DNA of 64,000 bases from Polytrichum commune (GCA_950295325.1 OX485806.1:35092001-35156000), one strand, 5' to 3'. Counted from the first letter of the stretch, positions 11,025 to 25,000 are shown. The notes: generated from the letters alone by a model not told the origin. Numbers and translations: made by a program.

Positions 11025-12762
11025 CCCATATGCATCCTTTCTAAGGGGGGGAGGGGTAGACTATTGGTCGACCTTGCTAGCCGACACTTGTTGCAATTTA
11101 GGAGCGAGATTCATGATGAAGGCAACTTGATGTTGACGTTAATAGGCCCAATAGGCGCGTCACCCCACTTGGCCCCCCGACAATGACTTTACTTCACTAC
11201 TTTAATATACAAGGCAAACCTAAGCTTAGACTTGGATATTCCTAGCAAGGCAAGCCCGAGAATCCCCACATGTTGGTCACACATGGACGAATGAACAATG
11301 CTTAGGCTGAAAACTGTTCATTTTGTAAGGAAACCCCAACATAAAAGAAGCATCGTATGCCCGAAAAATTCCTGGCCCCGCGGGTGCAACAACCTATTGT
11401 TGAGTAATGTTATGCAGTAGTCTAGAATAACAATAAAGTCACGTACTTGTGCATGAAGAATGTTTATGTTATGAAAGTCATGACGATTCTTTACATTAAG
11501 ATAGTGATTTTCGAAACCCCTGGGAGCCTCCCATGTTGCCATGCCATAGTTCACCTACCTACCTATCCTATCTACCTTTCACCCTCCTACCCACACCTAA
11601 AAACAACAACACCAACAACTAGGTAGCTACAAACTTAGTTAATAGTAGTCTAGAACGCCGCTCAAGGCGTTGGAACTTGGAAGGCACTTCGACCACTCGA
11701 TCTGCCCCCCTGCGACCACCAATCACACAACCAGACATTTCAACTTACTAAGTTATACACATCTCATCTCATCTCTATCTCAACTCATCTCATCTCATCT
11801 CATCTCATCATCGTCGCCAACTGATTCCAAATACTAACCAAGTTACGGAGACAATTCTTCATCTGTCATTAAGTGAAGTAAGGAATATACAATTATTATT
11901 CAACCGCCGAACCTTGACACAACCATCAAGTCATTTGTTGCCACTAAGCAAACAACATAACTTACCAAAACAACCCAACATATATACTTACAAACAAGCA
12001 AGCGCCGAGGGTGCTGCCTCCGATCATTTCATTCATCAAACATCAAGGTACGCATCATCGCCACTTACTTCGTTCGACGCAGATCATTGTTGATGCTGGA
12101 CCCACACGCCTGCCAGGTCAAGCAGAGGAAGCACTTGGTTTTGTGGAGGTTTAGGTAGGTGATGTGTTTGTGTTTGTGTTTGAATCTGGGGGTGAGGGGG
12201 TGACGAAACCCTACATGAGAGGCAGGGGATCTGGCAAGAATTTTTTTTGGGGTTGTGAGATCAGCGATTTGTTTTATTTTGGTTTGCTGCCGTGTGGCTG
12301 GCGTTAGTAGTAGAGGAAGGGGGGGGGGGTTTCGTTAGGGGCATTTGGTTTGGATCTCGGTGTTGCGGATTAGGGTTAGCTCGGGTTTGGTCCGCGGTGA
12401 CGGATTGCGTGGGCATGTTATGTAGGGTTAAGTTGAGAGATGGTTGTGAGAAGGGGTTTGGAAATCGTGGAGACGTTAGGTTGCTTATTAGCCCATTGAA
12501 TAGGGCTGTCTGTGTGTTGTGGTCTGGGGCAAAAAACAGGGTATGATGTTAGGGCTATGTGTAGATGTGCAGATGTGCGGAGTTATGTATGTGTTGAGAT
12601 CACTACAGCATGGCCAGAGGGGAATGAAATGAAAGGAAAGCTCGGGGTGGAAAATAGATGATGGAAAGCTTGGTTTCATCTGTTTAATTTCACATTCTCG
12701 GGGTACCACATCCCATTGGACATCTAGAACATGGAGTAGAGGTTTGCAGTGGATCATCAGAC
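11025..12762 (+). promoter_or_regulatory. Upstream region and leader of the SANT-bromodomain gene
   Basis: No separate gene is seen. A TATA-like CATATATAC lies near 11,978 and would place a transcription start near 12,010. A pentanucleotide tract of CTCAT units lies at about 11,759-11,809, upstream of it. From about 12,120 the sequence becomes G/T-rich with long T and G runs, as expected for an intron in the 5' leader. The exact start and any leader intron are inferred. Confidence 0.4.
11759..11809. repeat. (CTCAT)n pentanucleotide tract
   Basis: About ten imperfect CTCAT/ATCTC units upstream of the SANT-bromodomain gene. CT-rich tracts are frequent near plant transcription starts. Confidence 0.85.
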
Positions 12763-15700
12763 ATGGAAGAGCATGAGGTTGCTGCCATGGCCTGTGATCT
12801 GCCCCAAGGGCAGCCAGAAGTCTCGGGAGCTGGGACAGCAAGTGGTTGGGGAACTTGTGAGGAACTGCTGCTTGTCAGTGCGGTGAAACGACATGGTGTC
12901 CATAATTGGAATCTTATCTCTTCTGAGCTGAAGGCTCGTGCTATCTCTCTCAATGTTAGCCCTCTTCATTTTTCTGAAACAGTAAGTACAAGTTGCCTTT
13001 GGCTCAAAATCAATATTGGTCAGCATCAAGATATCAGAGTGTTGTATCACAGTGTCTCACCTTGTTCTATGTGTAGCAGTAAGGTGCATGAGGTTTGTGG
13101 TGGTTTAGGGTTAAGAAGCAACTGCAGAGGAGGAGACTGATCTTGTCATGCTGTTGATTGCTGATTTGACCAGTGTGTTTGGTTTCATGAGGGTTTGCTA
13201 TTGTAGTTCAGGGAATTTAATCTAGGCATGCAAGTCTATGCTGTCAGTGATTAAATTGCCTAATCCATGCAGAAACTTCTCTGAGAATGTGGGCGGGTTT
13301 GCATTGCTTTTAAATATTTATGACATTTGGCTGGATGAATGGATATGGTTTTTCAGCTTGCCACTTTCTTCATAACATTGATGTTATTGGGATCTGTACA
13401 AACCTGTGCTTATGTGATCTCTAATTATGTGATAGGTTTGCAAGCATAAGTATGATGCCCTCCGAGGGCGATATGCCAGCAGCAGTAGCTCCAGCATGAG
13501 CCAGTACTTCATCAATCCCTGTGCAATGTTCCTTCCTTGTCAACATTCATCATGCAGTTCTATGCATTTGGGGGCCACTGTTGATGGTCTTTTTGCACAA
13601 GATACTACTAGCCTTTTATGCCTCAGGATCTTTTCAGTTTATGGCTGATATCGACAAAGTTGGTGTTGTGGGCTCAAAATATCTGAATGACTAAGTATAT
13701 GCTGGCAGGGTTGAAGAGGTGGAGAATGACATGCAATGGTTTGAGGAATTACGCAAACTAAGAGTTGCTCATTTGAAGCGGGAACTTGAACAATATGATG
13801 GTTCTATTGGGTATGCCACATCTCAAAGTGGTTTTTCTGTTGGTTTAATGAGTATCTGATTGAAGTATTTTTTCATGGGTAGAGCTGCTTATTGAATTTG
13901 CTAGAGGTGCAGGTATTATAACAGATGCCTCAACAACGATGAGAGCTGTAGTTTGGCCCTCAAATTTGGCAATTTTGCAGTCATGTCAGAAGATTTTCTA
14001 TCGTGGTATTAAACCATCACATGCATGATTTCCATCCAGATCACTCCAAGTGAAAATAAAAAGGTTGAAGGCTGAGAAAGCTCAAGATACATCGCTTAAT
14101 AAGCAGCTGGGGAAGAGCATTGCAAATCCTCGATCAATCCATGATATGTCAGCTGCAACTTCTAGCTGTGAAGTTTCTGAGCAGTTGATGACAGGTCTCA
14201 GGCCCTGTTCTAGCCCCCAGCAGGCTGTCACAGCTTTGGACTCAGAGACCACCCCTTATGAGCACGCCTCAAGTCAAGCAGCAACCAGTTCTCAGAAGGA
14301 GGTTGTTGTTACTGATACTGATCAGTGGCATGACTCTGTGGAAGAGTTTCAGGAAACTTCTCCTGTGTCAACTGTTATTACTGTGGATCTGGATGTCCAG
14401 ACAGATCCACATCCATGTGGTAATACCGCACAACATAACAGCACTGAACATGAAGAAATACAAGATAACGCTGCCATATTTGTAGGTAAGGAAGTTGCTA
14501 CTGAGCCCCCAGTACTGGTGGGGGTTCTAGGGCCAGGGGATGGATTGGAAAGTGTGGAAGCAGATAGTAATGAAGAGAGGAAGGAATTTATGAAGTTGCC
14601 AGAAAATGAGCTAGCTGACAGTCATCAGCAGGACAAACATATGGTGGACGAGCCAGCAGAGTTCTTACCGAAGGACAATGAAGCAGGCAGAATTGGGCCA
14701 GATTCTCGGAATGATGGTGATAACAAAAAGGCAGGTATTTTAGAAGACCTGAAGATATGTGAAGAAGTGTCTTCAGAAGTGGAGGTGGTAGAGGATGATG
14801 GATCAGTGAACGCACAGGTCGACTATGAAGGGAGTAGGTATTCAACAGCTGCTATACCTGTGTCCATCACTGACACAGGTATAGACGGTTGTGATTGTGA
14901 ACATGGCAATCATCAAGATTGCAGTACTATCCATTCATCAATGACTACTTCAATGTGCTTGTTGCCAAATTCATCACAATCACCGGAGTCGAGAACTCCA
15001 GATGAAGCTGGAGAACCCCATTCTAAGGTCTCCACAACAGAGGAGGAGGCAACAACTTCATTGGATGATGGACAAAATGTTAGTGAATTGCATGAAGGAG
15101 AGACATTGGAGGAAGATGGTGTCAATGAAACTCCTGTGGAGGTTGTCAACTGTCCTCCGCTGAAAGCTCTTGACCTGGAAGGATATGGAGGCTCTCAGTC
15201 ACATGTGGTGGTTGCTCTTGATACTGTAGATGGCCACTCTTCAAGGGTTGTCGAGAGCAGCACCTTGAATCATGGTGATGTGGAAAATACTAATAATGTA
15301 TATAAAACTGATGTAAGAAAAGAACACAAAATAGAGGATCCTGAAGTTACTGAGACCCCAGATGATGACGTAGGGCGGTGTACAGGTCGTGATGAGTCTG
15401 ACAGGGTCACATCCCAAGAGCAGGATCTCCAGTCTGAGGCTCCAAATGTAGGCGGAGATGTGATGGATCCTAATGTTTTGAAGGATACGACGATCTTGGA
15501 CCCAGGGAGTACAGAGGCAGGTCAAAGTCTTGATGATATTGCAGCAGGGGAGCATGTTCAGATCAATGACGAGCCTCAAAAGTTGGAAATATCTGCTATT
15601 GTTCCTGTGGCCTCCTTAGTAAACAGTGAAAGTGGCGTGATTAGAGATGGGACAATCATCTTATTGAACAATTCTGATCCTAAGGGAAACGTAAGGAGTC

Positions 15701-18636
15701 CAGCTGGACTAGTGTATTTGTCTGATGCTCTTTCTGTAGATCGCAAAAGTTTGAGTCCAGAAAGGCATATCATTATTGCTTTGGATGAGCCCAGTAATGA
15801 TGTGTTAAGTTGTAGGGAGAGGCCAGTTTTAGCTTCCAATGTTGGAGGGCAAGTGCCTTGCAAATTGGGTAGTTATACTGGCTCTGAGGCCCCTGATGCT
15901 GACAACAAGAAACTCTTGCTGGAGAACATGAATTTGAGCCTTGGGAGCGATGGAAATGAGGCAGAAATTACGTCCCCTGCGAATGCGATGGACTTGCTTA
16001 GGGAGGTATATGGAACAGCTCATGAAACTACATCTGAATCAACTATTCCTTCTTCAACAGAGGACGCAGCAACAACAAATCCATCATCCACTACATTATC
16101 AGCTGAGGCGATAATTCCTGATACTCAAAAGGCATATAGTGGGGATCTAACATTATTGGAGACTTCTACTAAGGCAACTTACCAACTGAGGAATTCTGTA
16201 GAGATGCATGTACCTTCAAAGGATGCTGGAAAGGACGAGGAGGAGAATGATCTGTCTTTTGCAGGTGGCAAAGAACCTTGTTATGCAGGGGTTGGCCAGT
16301 TGGAGGCTGGTGATCCTCATAAAGTCTCACCCTCATCGAATGGTGAAGAACCTGCTCTACCGAACTTGGTTTTGAGTCTACCTGAAGAAGAGTGCTTTGA
16401 ACAGGTTGATGGTGATTCAACAATAGATCCCTTAGGCATACGCCCAACAACTGCCAACAGGGAAGACGAGCCGACAGAACAGAAATTTGCCATGAACAAT
16501 GTGGAAAGGGAATTGCCTGGAATTATCATTGATGTCAAATTGGATATTATCAGCAAGGATGATGATGATGCATATGATATCACAACATCAGATTCCAAGC
16601 ACTCCAGAGTAGTGAGTTCCGATAGTTTGAGGGGTACAAGTGCATTGAAGAGCACCACAAATGCATTAAAATGCAGAGATGGCGTAGAAGCGAAAGAAGA
16701 ACCAAAGGAAGAAATTGTGCAGAAGAGTAAGAGTCATGCACAAGATAGTAGAGAAGGATTGCTGCCACATTCGATTGTTATACCAAAACTTGAGCCAAGC
16801 AGCCCAGTTGAGTCCTCTGCTGGTGGTTTGGAGTCGAAGATCCCTTCAAGCCATGAAGGAAGTGATAGTGTGCATGAGCAGTATAAGGACAGTGGTGATG
16901 AAAGGAGGCGAGGAGGAACTCGAAATTATGGTGAGAGCCATGTCTTTGATAAAAGTGAGGCTGGGTCACCCATAGATGGCAATGATGCAATGTCCCCGTC
17001 AAGCCGATCAAACAGAAAAGAGCCCCGTGTACCTGGAAAGCTGGTCCCGTTGCTCGAGGTCTTGCGTCGACTTTGCAGCCACAAGTCAGCTTACCTCTTC
17101 AAAGGGAGGCAGGAGGTCAGGAAAAACCCTCTTGCTTCACAATCACTGTCAAAGGTGCTCATGCTTACACATTTTGGTAATGTTTGGATGTAGAAAACTT
17201 GGTTGTCAAGGCCCATGTGGATGTGAATTCAGGTTTTGTTTGGAGAACATCACCACTTGTGGTGGATGCCACCCTATTGTGGATGAAAATGCTTTGGTGT
17301 GAAAGTGTGGAAGTGTAGAGTATCTGTTATTGAGTTGTAGCATTTGGGGTACGGTTTTCATGGAGCTAGGAGGTCTAAAGTTACAGGATGTCAGCATTGC
17401 TTTGTTTGTATTCTAGGTTGATTTAAAGTTTATGACGTTTTCCCATGACTGTTTTTCCACGTGCAGGACTCTAGATATAATCTGCTGATTCGAAGGCACC
17501 TGGATTTGACAATCGTAAGGGCACGGTTGGAGGAGGGTGTGTACTCCTCAGGAAGCAAGGAGTTTTTTCGAGACCTGCTATTGATTTTCAACAATGCAAT
17601 GGTTTACTACCCCTGTGGATCCGTGGAGTTCGAAGGTGCTAAGTCCCTCTTTGCTGAGGCCACAAAAGAGATGGAAAGAATTTTCCAAACTGAAGCATTA
17701 CTGAACCGGGATGGGCCTGCAACGCGGACAAGGGAGTTGAAGAAGCCGAAAACAGTTGTAGGAGTTGTTGCTGTTCCTGCCAAAGCAGTTGGTGGGCCTC
17801 CAAGTGGGGGAGCTTCTTCTGGTGGGAAGCTTGTCAACAATCCCATTCCACCAGTCACAAGCCTGCCTGAAACTAACAATAGGAAAAGAGCAGGGTCACG
17901 ATTAGGGGCAGTAGAAACTTCGACAAACTCTGGGGCTGCTGTTGAATCCGAAGGTGGTGCAGCTCGAAGTGCAAGTGTGAACCCTAAAGTTCGAAGTACC
18001 ACTGAAGAAGAGGCAGGCAACTTGCAGGAAGATGATCAAGAGGTCGATGGTAGGTTGAATGACACCAAGAAATTGCATAAAGTAGGTGTTTTGAGCAGGG
18101 GGAAACCTCCTCGAGAGGAGCTTTTAGAGGGCATTCTGTTGAAGAATGCAGGGGGCAATAAAGGTACAGGTAGAGGAGCAAAGGTGAAAGATGTGAAGGT
18201 GTTGAAAGAGGTAAAAAAGGAGGAGGTATTGAAAAAGGTCGCAGTTCCAGCCAAGGTGGCTGCAGTGGGGGCAAAACCTAAAGCTGACAAAGGTGGTGAG
18301 AGGGTTAAGGTCAGGGTAAGTGAGAAAGAACAACGGGAGAGGGATAAAGAGAAGGGTAAGGAAAGGGAGGATATTGACGATGACGATGTCCTCCGAAGAG
18401 GAAAGAGTCTTTCGAAGGTGAAAGATAGAGAGGTTGTTATACGTGAGAGAGAGCCGGAGGTTATTAAGCCGGCTCTTAAGGCACGAGCTTCCACTGCGGC
18501 TCGTCCAACCTTGAATAATTCTCGGGATACTCTTGCTCAGAGTCTTGTACGACCTTCTCGAGGTGGAAGAAAATCTGCAGTTGAACCTAGCCGGCCTCCT
18601 CCAGAGTTGCAACCGAAGAAGCGAGTAAGAAAGTGA
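12763..18636 (+). CDS. SANT/Myb-like plus bromodomain nuclear protein
   Basis: Spliced from exons 12763-12981, 13436-13503, 13709-13810, 14040-17154 and 17467-18636. All junctions are GT-AG and in phase, giving 1557 aa. Residues about 28-80 form a SANT/Myb-like domain (WGTCEELLLVSAVKRHGVHNW). A coiled coil follows (about 96-145; WFEELRKLRVAHLKRELEQ). A very long acidic, Ser/Thr/Glu-rich middle (about 150-1120) looks disordered. A bromodomain (about 1127-1260) spans the last intron, and a Lys/Arg-rich tail ends PKKRVRK, a likely nuclear signal. This order matches the plant bromodomain proteins that resemble BRD8, a NuA4 acetyltransferase subunit. A chromatin role is inferred from that. The usual acetyl-lysine Asn of the BC loop aligns with Tyr (FNNAMVYYP). 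The start at 12763 is the first ATG in frame; a second Met is at residue 9. Confidence 0.88.
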
Positions 18637-19304
18637 ATTGATGAAATTATTACCCAAATCCAACATGAATATCCCAGGAGTCTGGAATCAATCAATCAAT
18701 CAATCAACCGTTGATGTGATCCGGCGTCGTGTTGGTGATTTGGCTACGCAGGAGGAATGATTGGCGAATCAGCATAAGAGTTAGAAGGGCCATTCATTGA
18801 TGGTTCTGTTTTGGATTGAGACAACCAACCCAACTCTTGATGAAGTGTTGGACCTGCATGTTCCTGTGCATCACCTGCTCTTAAAATTTTGGGTTTGTTG
18901 AGAATCTCTGCATGTTCTTCTGTGGTTGGGAGAAAGTGCTTGGATGGTGCAAGAGGGCTTCATCTGGTCAAATTGAGTACCACAAAAAGGATATGCCACT
19001 TTTTTGACACCTGAAACGGCACAGCCCTCATGGAGCTCAGATCAAATCAACTTGTAAGGTCCAATGCCCTTGCTACCCTTGCTATGTGCTTGATATCTGT
19101 GTAAGGTAGATGGGCCGTATTTGGTTAGGTTTTGCTACCTCATAGTAGGATTTGCAAGGTTGAAATTTCTGTGTGCGCACAAATGTATTTGAGGAAGCCA
19201 GGATCAATTCCAGAAAGCTTTGGAGCTAGGTAATCTGGAATGTGTTATGAATTATCAAAGCCTACTGACAGTGAGCCATAAGGCCTCACAGGTCCCTCCA
19301 ATCA

Positions 19305-19476
19305 TGCTGACTATTGAGCCTAGAATGGTTGAAAAATACTTGAGCCCATTGTCCCAGCTCTTATAAAGACATGATGCCTTGTTGGTGTTTGTACTTAAAT
19401 CTGCACCTAACCATCCATCACTCAAATATAGGTGTCTGATTGAGATAAGTAAGCAAATTAGGCCGGCTTACCCTAA
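19305..19476 (+). mobile_element. Truncated TAAGGTARG-family MITE
   Basis: It contains the family's 3' half (GAGCCTAGAATGGTT, then CACTCAAATATAGGTGTCTG and AAATTAGGCCGGCTTACCCT) but lacks the left end. Confidence 0.7.
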
Positions 19477-20529
19477 TTAGGGTCTACAACAAAATTCAGA
19501 TGTGATCATGTCTCAAGATTGGGTTGTATGTCAATCCAGGTATTGATGGCTTGGTCAAGGCTATTCAGATCCCACAATAGAGAGAGCAAGTGGAGTAGTA
19601 GCCATTTACTGGTTTATATTGCAGGTGATTCGTCTCTTCCACTTGTCATCTCCATCTACACATAGCTATTTGTGGTTTTCTCTGTATGTTAAAAGTTATG
19701 AATCTTTCATCATGAGACTTCAAGCTTCTTAACACTGCTGATAATATTGTGATTTTCTGAACTTGAAATCTGGTATCCTACAGATAGTAGGATGGCGTTT
19801 TGTTCCAATTCATCTAATATTGACAAGTCGTCTGATTGTTCAGGACTGAAGTTCTGGTGTGCTGGTGCTGATGAAGTTAGCAAGCAACGTTCATGTTGAG
19901 ACAAGCATTCTCAATTTCAATCACGTTGAGACAAGCACTCTTAATTATTTTATTCACCCATTAAATCTGCAACGACTTCTTCCAAATGGGCGTCTAACAT
20001 AGAACTTTGCCTTAGTATGAATTTCAATCCAGAAGAACTGGATCACAGATGTGAGATGATGGTGAATTCCAATTGGATGTGAAAAAACTGGGTAGAAATA
20101 AAGAGCTTTTACCAAGTTATGGATGACTAGTCTTGTCATTGTTGTTTTTGGTGTATCTTCGAGTAGGTCTCTTTGAAGGGTTACACATATGTACACTCTT
20201 AATCAGTAACACTCTTAATCAGTATGTCACCGTGAGGTTAATTTTGATTTTGGGTGTGGTGGACCTGCTCATAAGATTAAAACATTTACTTTTGGGTGTA
20301 AAATGGTTTAACATTTTCATAGAACGAATGCTTATGAGATTATGCTAAGCATCAACATAATGTTTGATTGGTTGGTGTAATGGACTAATCGGGAAATGGA
20401 TTATTGAGTATGATGGAAAATTGCAACTTACCTCTAGTCAAGCATGTTCACAATCACCAAAAGTCCTTATTTATATGCATAATAGACTTTACGCATAATG
20501 TACTTTACAATGCTCTTTATACTACATAG

Positions 20530-21160
20530 ACAACCGACTTCTCATCCGTCAATTTCTCATTCATCCATGCTCCTTAGTCTTGTAGATCCATCCCTGCAAT
20601 TTATCATTATCCTCAAAAATCCATTTCCCAATAGGCCCCTCTCAAGTCAAGTCATTGTCCTCTATGACAAAATTTGGGTAGGTTTCTTTGTACTTATTTT
20701 CTAATTTATGTATTTTATGTATCTTATGCTTTGTATGGTCATGAATGTTGAACCCCAATATCTTTAGAATGTCCTTACACTATTATTGAGAATTGGAATC
20801 ACATTTTTCAAGAAATGCATGGGGTGTTGGAACGTGCTAAACAATTTTCTGTTGTGGACCTCGCATACATTGCTTAACACATTCCAACACCCCATGAATT
20901 ATTTGATTCAAACTCTCAATTTTAGTGTTAGGAGTTGCTAGAGATGTTGGAGTTTGACATTTTTGACCATACAAAGCATAAAATACATTATAGTTACTAG
21001 TCATCCAACTTCTTATCCAACGACTTCCATTCATCCACACTCCTTAGTCTTGGACATCATCCTTGCAGTTTTCGACTCATCCTCAATAATTTATTTCCCA
21101 ATTAGCCCATTACACTCTTCCGCTCAGACAAAATCCAAGCAAGTTTCTTTGAACCCATTT
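20530..21160. repeat. Direct repeats flanking a 28-bp palindrome
   Basis: The segments at about 20,530-20,700 and 21,000-21,160 share text such as CTCCTTAGTCTTG, TCATCCTCAA, ATTTCCCAAT and GTTTCTTTG. Between them, arms at 20,818-20,845 and 20,869-20,896 (core CATGGGGTGTTGGAA) form an inverted repeat with four mismatches and a 23-nt loop. Confidence 0.65.
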
Positions 21161-22068
21161 TCAAACTCCCATTAAGCCTCATCCATAGGAACACCCCATG
21201 CATTCCAAACACCCCTAGTTGCATTGGTCATGCCCCCTTGATATACCCACCTCCTTCCACCTCTATTGTGTGGAACCAAAGATGCACAATTCATGACAAA
21301 ATAGTGTATTGATTATTTTTGAGATGTTCTAATATTTGAGGGTTTTTTTCCCCCCCCCCCCCCCTTCGTATTAATCTCTCTGCATATATATTGGATTCCC
21401 CCAAATTGGAAGTTTATGCACACTATTCTCAATCCAATAGAAATATTGTAACCTACAACGTGGGTATCTGATTCAAAACATTATGCATCTGCACTCATAA
21501 GATTATCCCCAATGCTTCTAACAGGAAAATAAGCTCAATTTTGTGATCCACAAAAAACTTTATCAATGTAAAACGTGCATCAAAAGTTGGTCCACTCTAA
21601 TCCTATATTTGTCTCATGTCAATTTGTTAGTATTTTAAACTAGCCATCCGTTTGTTTAACATGCAACAACAACAAACTACCTCAAACTACCTCATTGCAT
21701 ATTCAATGAAGCCAACCTCATTATAAATGTAAGAAGCGTCCCTTGTTTCAGCTATTGCCTAGTCGAGCACACCTTGAACTACGAGTGAAATTGGAAACTC
21801 ATGTTGCGCTGTTACAAACTTTGCAGTGGCAAAGCAAAAACAAGGGAAGGTACCCAACAAAGATGGATGAAAGAATGCCATCACAAAAACATAACATTAA
21901 TCTCGGGTGAAAGTGTGACCATTCGCACAACAATGCGCAATCAAATAGTATAGATTTACAATATATTACTTATAAAAAGTGTACATTGATCTTTCCACAA
22001 GGACAAAATCTTGTTGGAGCCAAACATATTACTGAAAGAAATTTGCGTCATTTCTTTTAGTTGTTGCA

Positions 22069-25000
22069 TCATGTGAACCCGAGAACCGAGACCGGCACAT
22101 TGGCTGCAAGTGCCACTTTATCAATGGTTGCAGGAGCACTCATTGAACACCAATTTTTGTCACCCCATTGCTCCTTGGCTGCGGCCACCGCTTGCCGTAC
22201 TGCAAACAACGCACTGTAACAAGAAAAATTCTCATTTATTAGTACATGTGTCTAAGGTAAGTGGGTCTAAAATGAACACTTTTAGCTCCGCACCCACTTC
22301 TCCTAGGAAATAAAACACACAATTAGGACGAGATGACTTAGCAAATCTAAATTGATGCCGTGCTCATTTTTCTCGTAATGTTTGGAGCTCATACGAGTAT
22401 CTTATTCATAATCAAAGTGAATATTCTCTTTCTTCTTAACAGATCATACAGGTCCTCACAACAATGTTGGCTTCTTGAACCTAGAATGGTTAACAATTTT
22501 CGAGCACGTAGTCTAATCTCTTTTCAACACATGATGTTTTTTGGGTGTCCATTCGTCGATCCACATCTAACCACACACCACTCAATATAGGTGTTTGATT
22601 CAGATAAGTAACCAAACTAGGCCCGCTTGAAATAATAACTAGAGCAGGGTGCAATCCATAGGAACACTTGCAAAAAAAATCCAAAAGTGAGAATCAAGGA
22701 TGTGTATTTATAACCTGCAAGCAAGGCCGTAGGGTGGCTCCCCTGAAAACTGAGGTCCATCCAGAAAACATTTATCATGGTCAATTGAGCATCTGAGATA
22801 CACTAATACAAGTATCCCATACCAAGCAACTATATACTAATAAAAGCATTCAAGTAATAAAAATGATTGGATTACGAGGATTAAGTCGCTAACACAAAAG
22901 AAAACTTGCAAGTAATCATTTTAAAACAAAAATTGCGTACCTTAGACCGCAAAAATCCAGATGGGTTGCTGCTATTGGGCAATAATGATGTGCGGAAGTC
23001 AAGAGGGATATCTTTGGAGGATGGAATCTTGTACTCCCAAATACTATCCGTAACAAGCTGCATCCAAACAAAAAGAGTAAGGAAAGAAAAGAAATATATG
23101 TCAATCGTGTGACACATTTTTTTCCATTTGGATTATGGTATATAGTGTGGGCAGATGTATAATGGAATTTACCCTGACCACACCTATAGTGTAGCCTACA
23201 ATATACACCATAGTTGCACATGAAAATAGTGTGCAACCCTAGTTACACTTGTCATTCCCACCTCCTTCCCCTAGCTTGGAAGTGGGTTGGAAGTTTTCAA
23301 ATGTACAGTATCTGTTGATAGAGATATTGGAACATACAACAAATACGTTTGATGATAAATACTGTGGGTTGGTAAATAGTGTGCACCCACAATATTATCT
23401 CCACTGCTTTTAGTGTGGAAACAAGCTCAATAGTTTTACAGATAGGAGATGGCAAACCTTTCCACTTTCAGCATTATATCGGTACTCTTCGGACAAGTAA
23501 AAGCCCAGTCCTTGAATGAAGGCTCCTTGCACCTGTAATAGATACCCACATATGAAGTTTGGTATGGAAAAATAATAACTTCTCTCAACCCGATCCTCTC
23601 GGCAAAATACTGTTGAGATAAAAACATTTTCCAAAGTATCACAGCTATGTTTGACAATCTGACGTTAAAATAAAACTTAGAGGCCATTAGAATATTTCAG
23701 AGCATTGGGCTAAACATTTCAGAGCAATTAGATTTCTTCAGATACTACAGATAAGGCAAAGAACAGTGTATACAATTTATGACTACTTGATAATGCAACC
23801 CACCTATCCTGCCTTCATCATGATGAATGACCTTGAGAGATGGTGCCAACAAGTAGTGTTGTTGAAGCAAATCTTTATCTTTACAGTCCTTAATATTTTG
23901 GGTAATTAGTGGTACCTATTAATTCAGAAAAGTGACTAGGTAAACGATTAAGAATCTGCGATCAATAATTTACCTGGCCGATGTCGATGGCAGGATTCAA
24001 GCTCTTTCCACAATCCAAAAGGACATCTGACCTCAGAATCCGAGTGTCTCCTGCACAGACAACAGAATTAGTAAGCATGAATGATCTTGAATTACAAGCC
24101 TGATTAATCTAAGTATATTCCATGTGTAGGATCCATGCTTCAAACAGTTTGAACCTAGTGAAGTAGAAAGAAATTTGTGGAAAATGAGACAGCCAAAAGC
24201 AATTGAACTTCAAACTGCTACGTTCTGATTATTCCATATGTTCGTTAATCTTGAAATTAGGAGAAGATCCAAGTTGTACATTTTCAATGGCCTTTTACAA
24301 CTGGACTGATAAGCACTAACTAATTAGTTCAACCTTCCTACACAGTTGTGGGACGCAACTTTTTATGAAGGGTCATCAATATAATCTTATTAACAATAGG
24401 TTATGGAAATTAGATGTTTCTATTTGAAAGTCTGATATGTTTAGTAATTACACATGACTTCAATAGTTGGATTTACATTAAAGTATTACATCCTGAATCT
24501 TTCTTGTGTGTACAATTTGACATAAGTGTTTCAAATTACTAGAATCAGACTTGCAATGCTTGCAAAAAATGTTACATATCTTCGCATCACTACAGTAGTG
24601 ATTGATATTTGTCTTAGTCTAAGACACTAAAGATAAAGTAAAATTTACCTGTAAGAACATCAACTTCAGCCTCTGTAGCAGCTGCTCCAAATGACACATA
24701 TCTGGATTTCAAAGTACATGATGGTTGGTCGAGGATTTCCTTAAAATATAACAATTTTTTTAAAGAGTCACAATAGTTCTGACTTGTAGTTATAAAATTG
24801 AGAAGAACATAATTCTCCATAACAATAAGTGGATTGGCAGTGCATGAATAAGGGCACTTTACAATAGAGTTTGAGGGCCTGTGACCATTGAAATCTAACA
24901 TCTCTCATTTGGTGGAAAATGCCAAGACTGTCCCACTTTCACTTTACACTGAGCTTGAGGGCCTAGTAGGGACCAAGGAAATTTGAATGGATGAAAATAA

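Larger units (their letters stand above)
9620..11650. repeat. Degenerate reiterated region
   Basis: Related segments recur. CACCTACCTACCC-type text with GTAGCTAC follows CCCATGGC at about 10,040-10,110 and 10,660-10,730, and CCATGCCATAG at about 11,540-11,630. TTTCATCCAAC with a TTGTTG-TACA neighbourhood recurs at about 9670-9725 and 10,192-10,245. The unit borders are blurred and no coding capacity is seen. Confidence 0.45.
18637..22068. other. Intergenic DNA without a gene
   Basis: This lies between the 3' ends of two convergent genes. The first few hundred bases are probably 3' UTR of the SANT-bromodomain gene. A truncated copy of the TAAGGTARGTGGGTCTAA family lies at about 19,305-19,476. 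A long imperfect palindrome (20,818-20,896) sits between two direct repeats at about 20,530-20,700 and 21,000-21,160. A C run lies near 21,349-21,365. No protein or RNA gene is recognised. Confidence 0.55.

Noticed and set aside
18124-18666. 180-codon minus-strand open frame
   Set aside because: Shadow of the last exon of the SANT-bromodomain gene.
22715-22742. Alternative acceptor for oxidase exon 26 at TTTTCAG-GGGAGCC
   Set aside because: It would shift the frame and destroy the GEPP motif. The acceptor seven bases earlier (CCTCAG) keeps the frame and gives FSGEPPYGLA.
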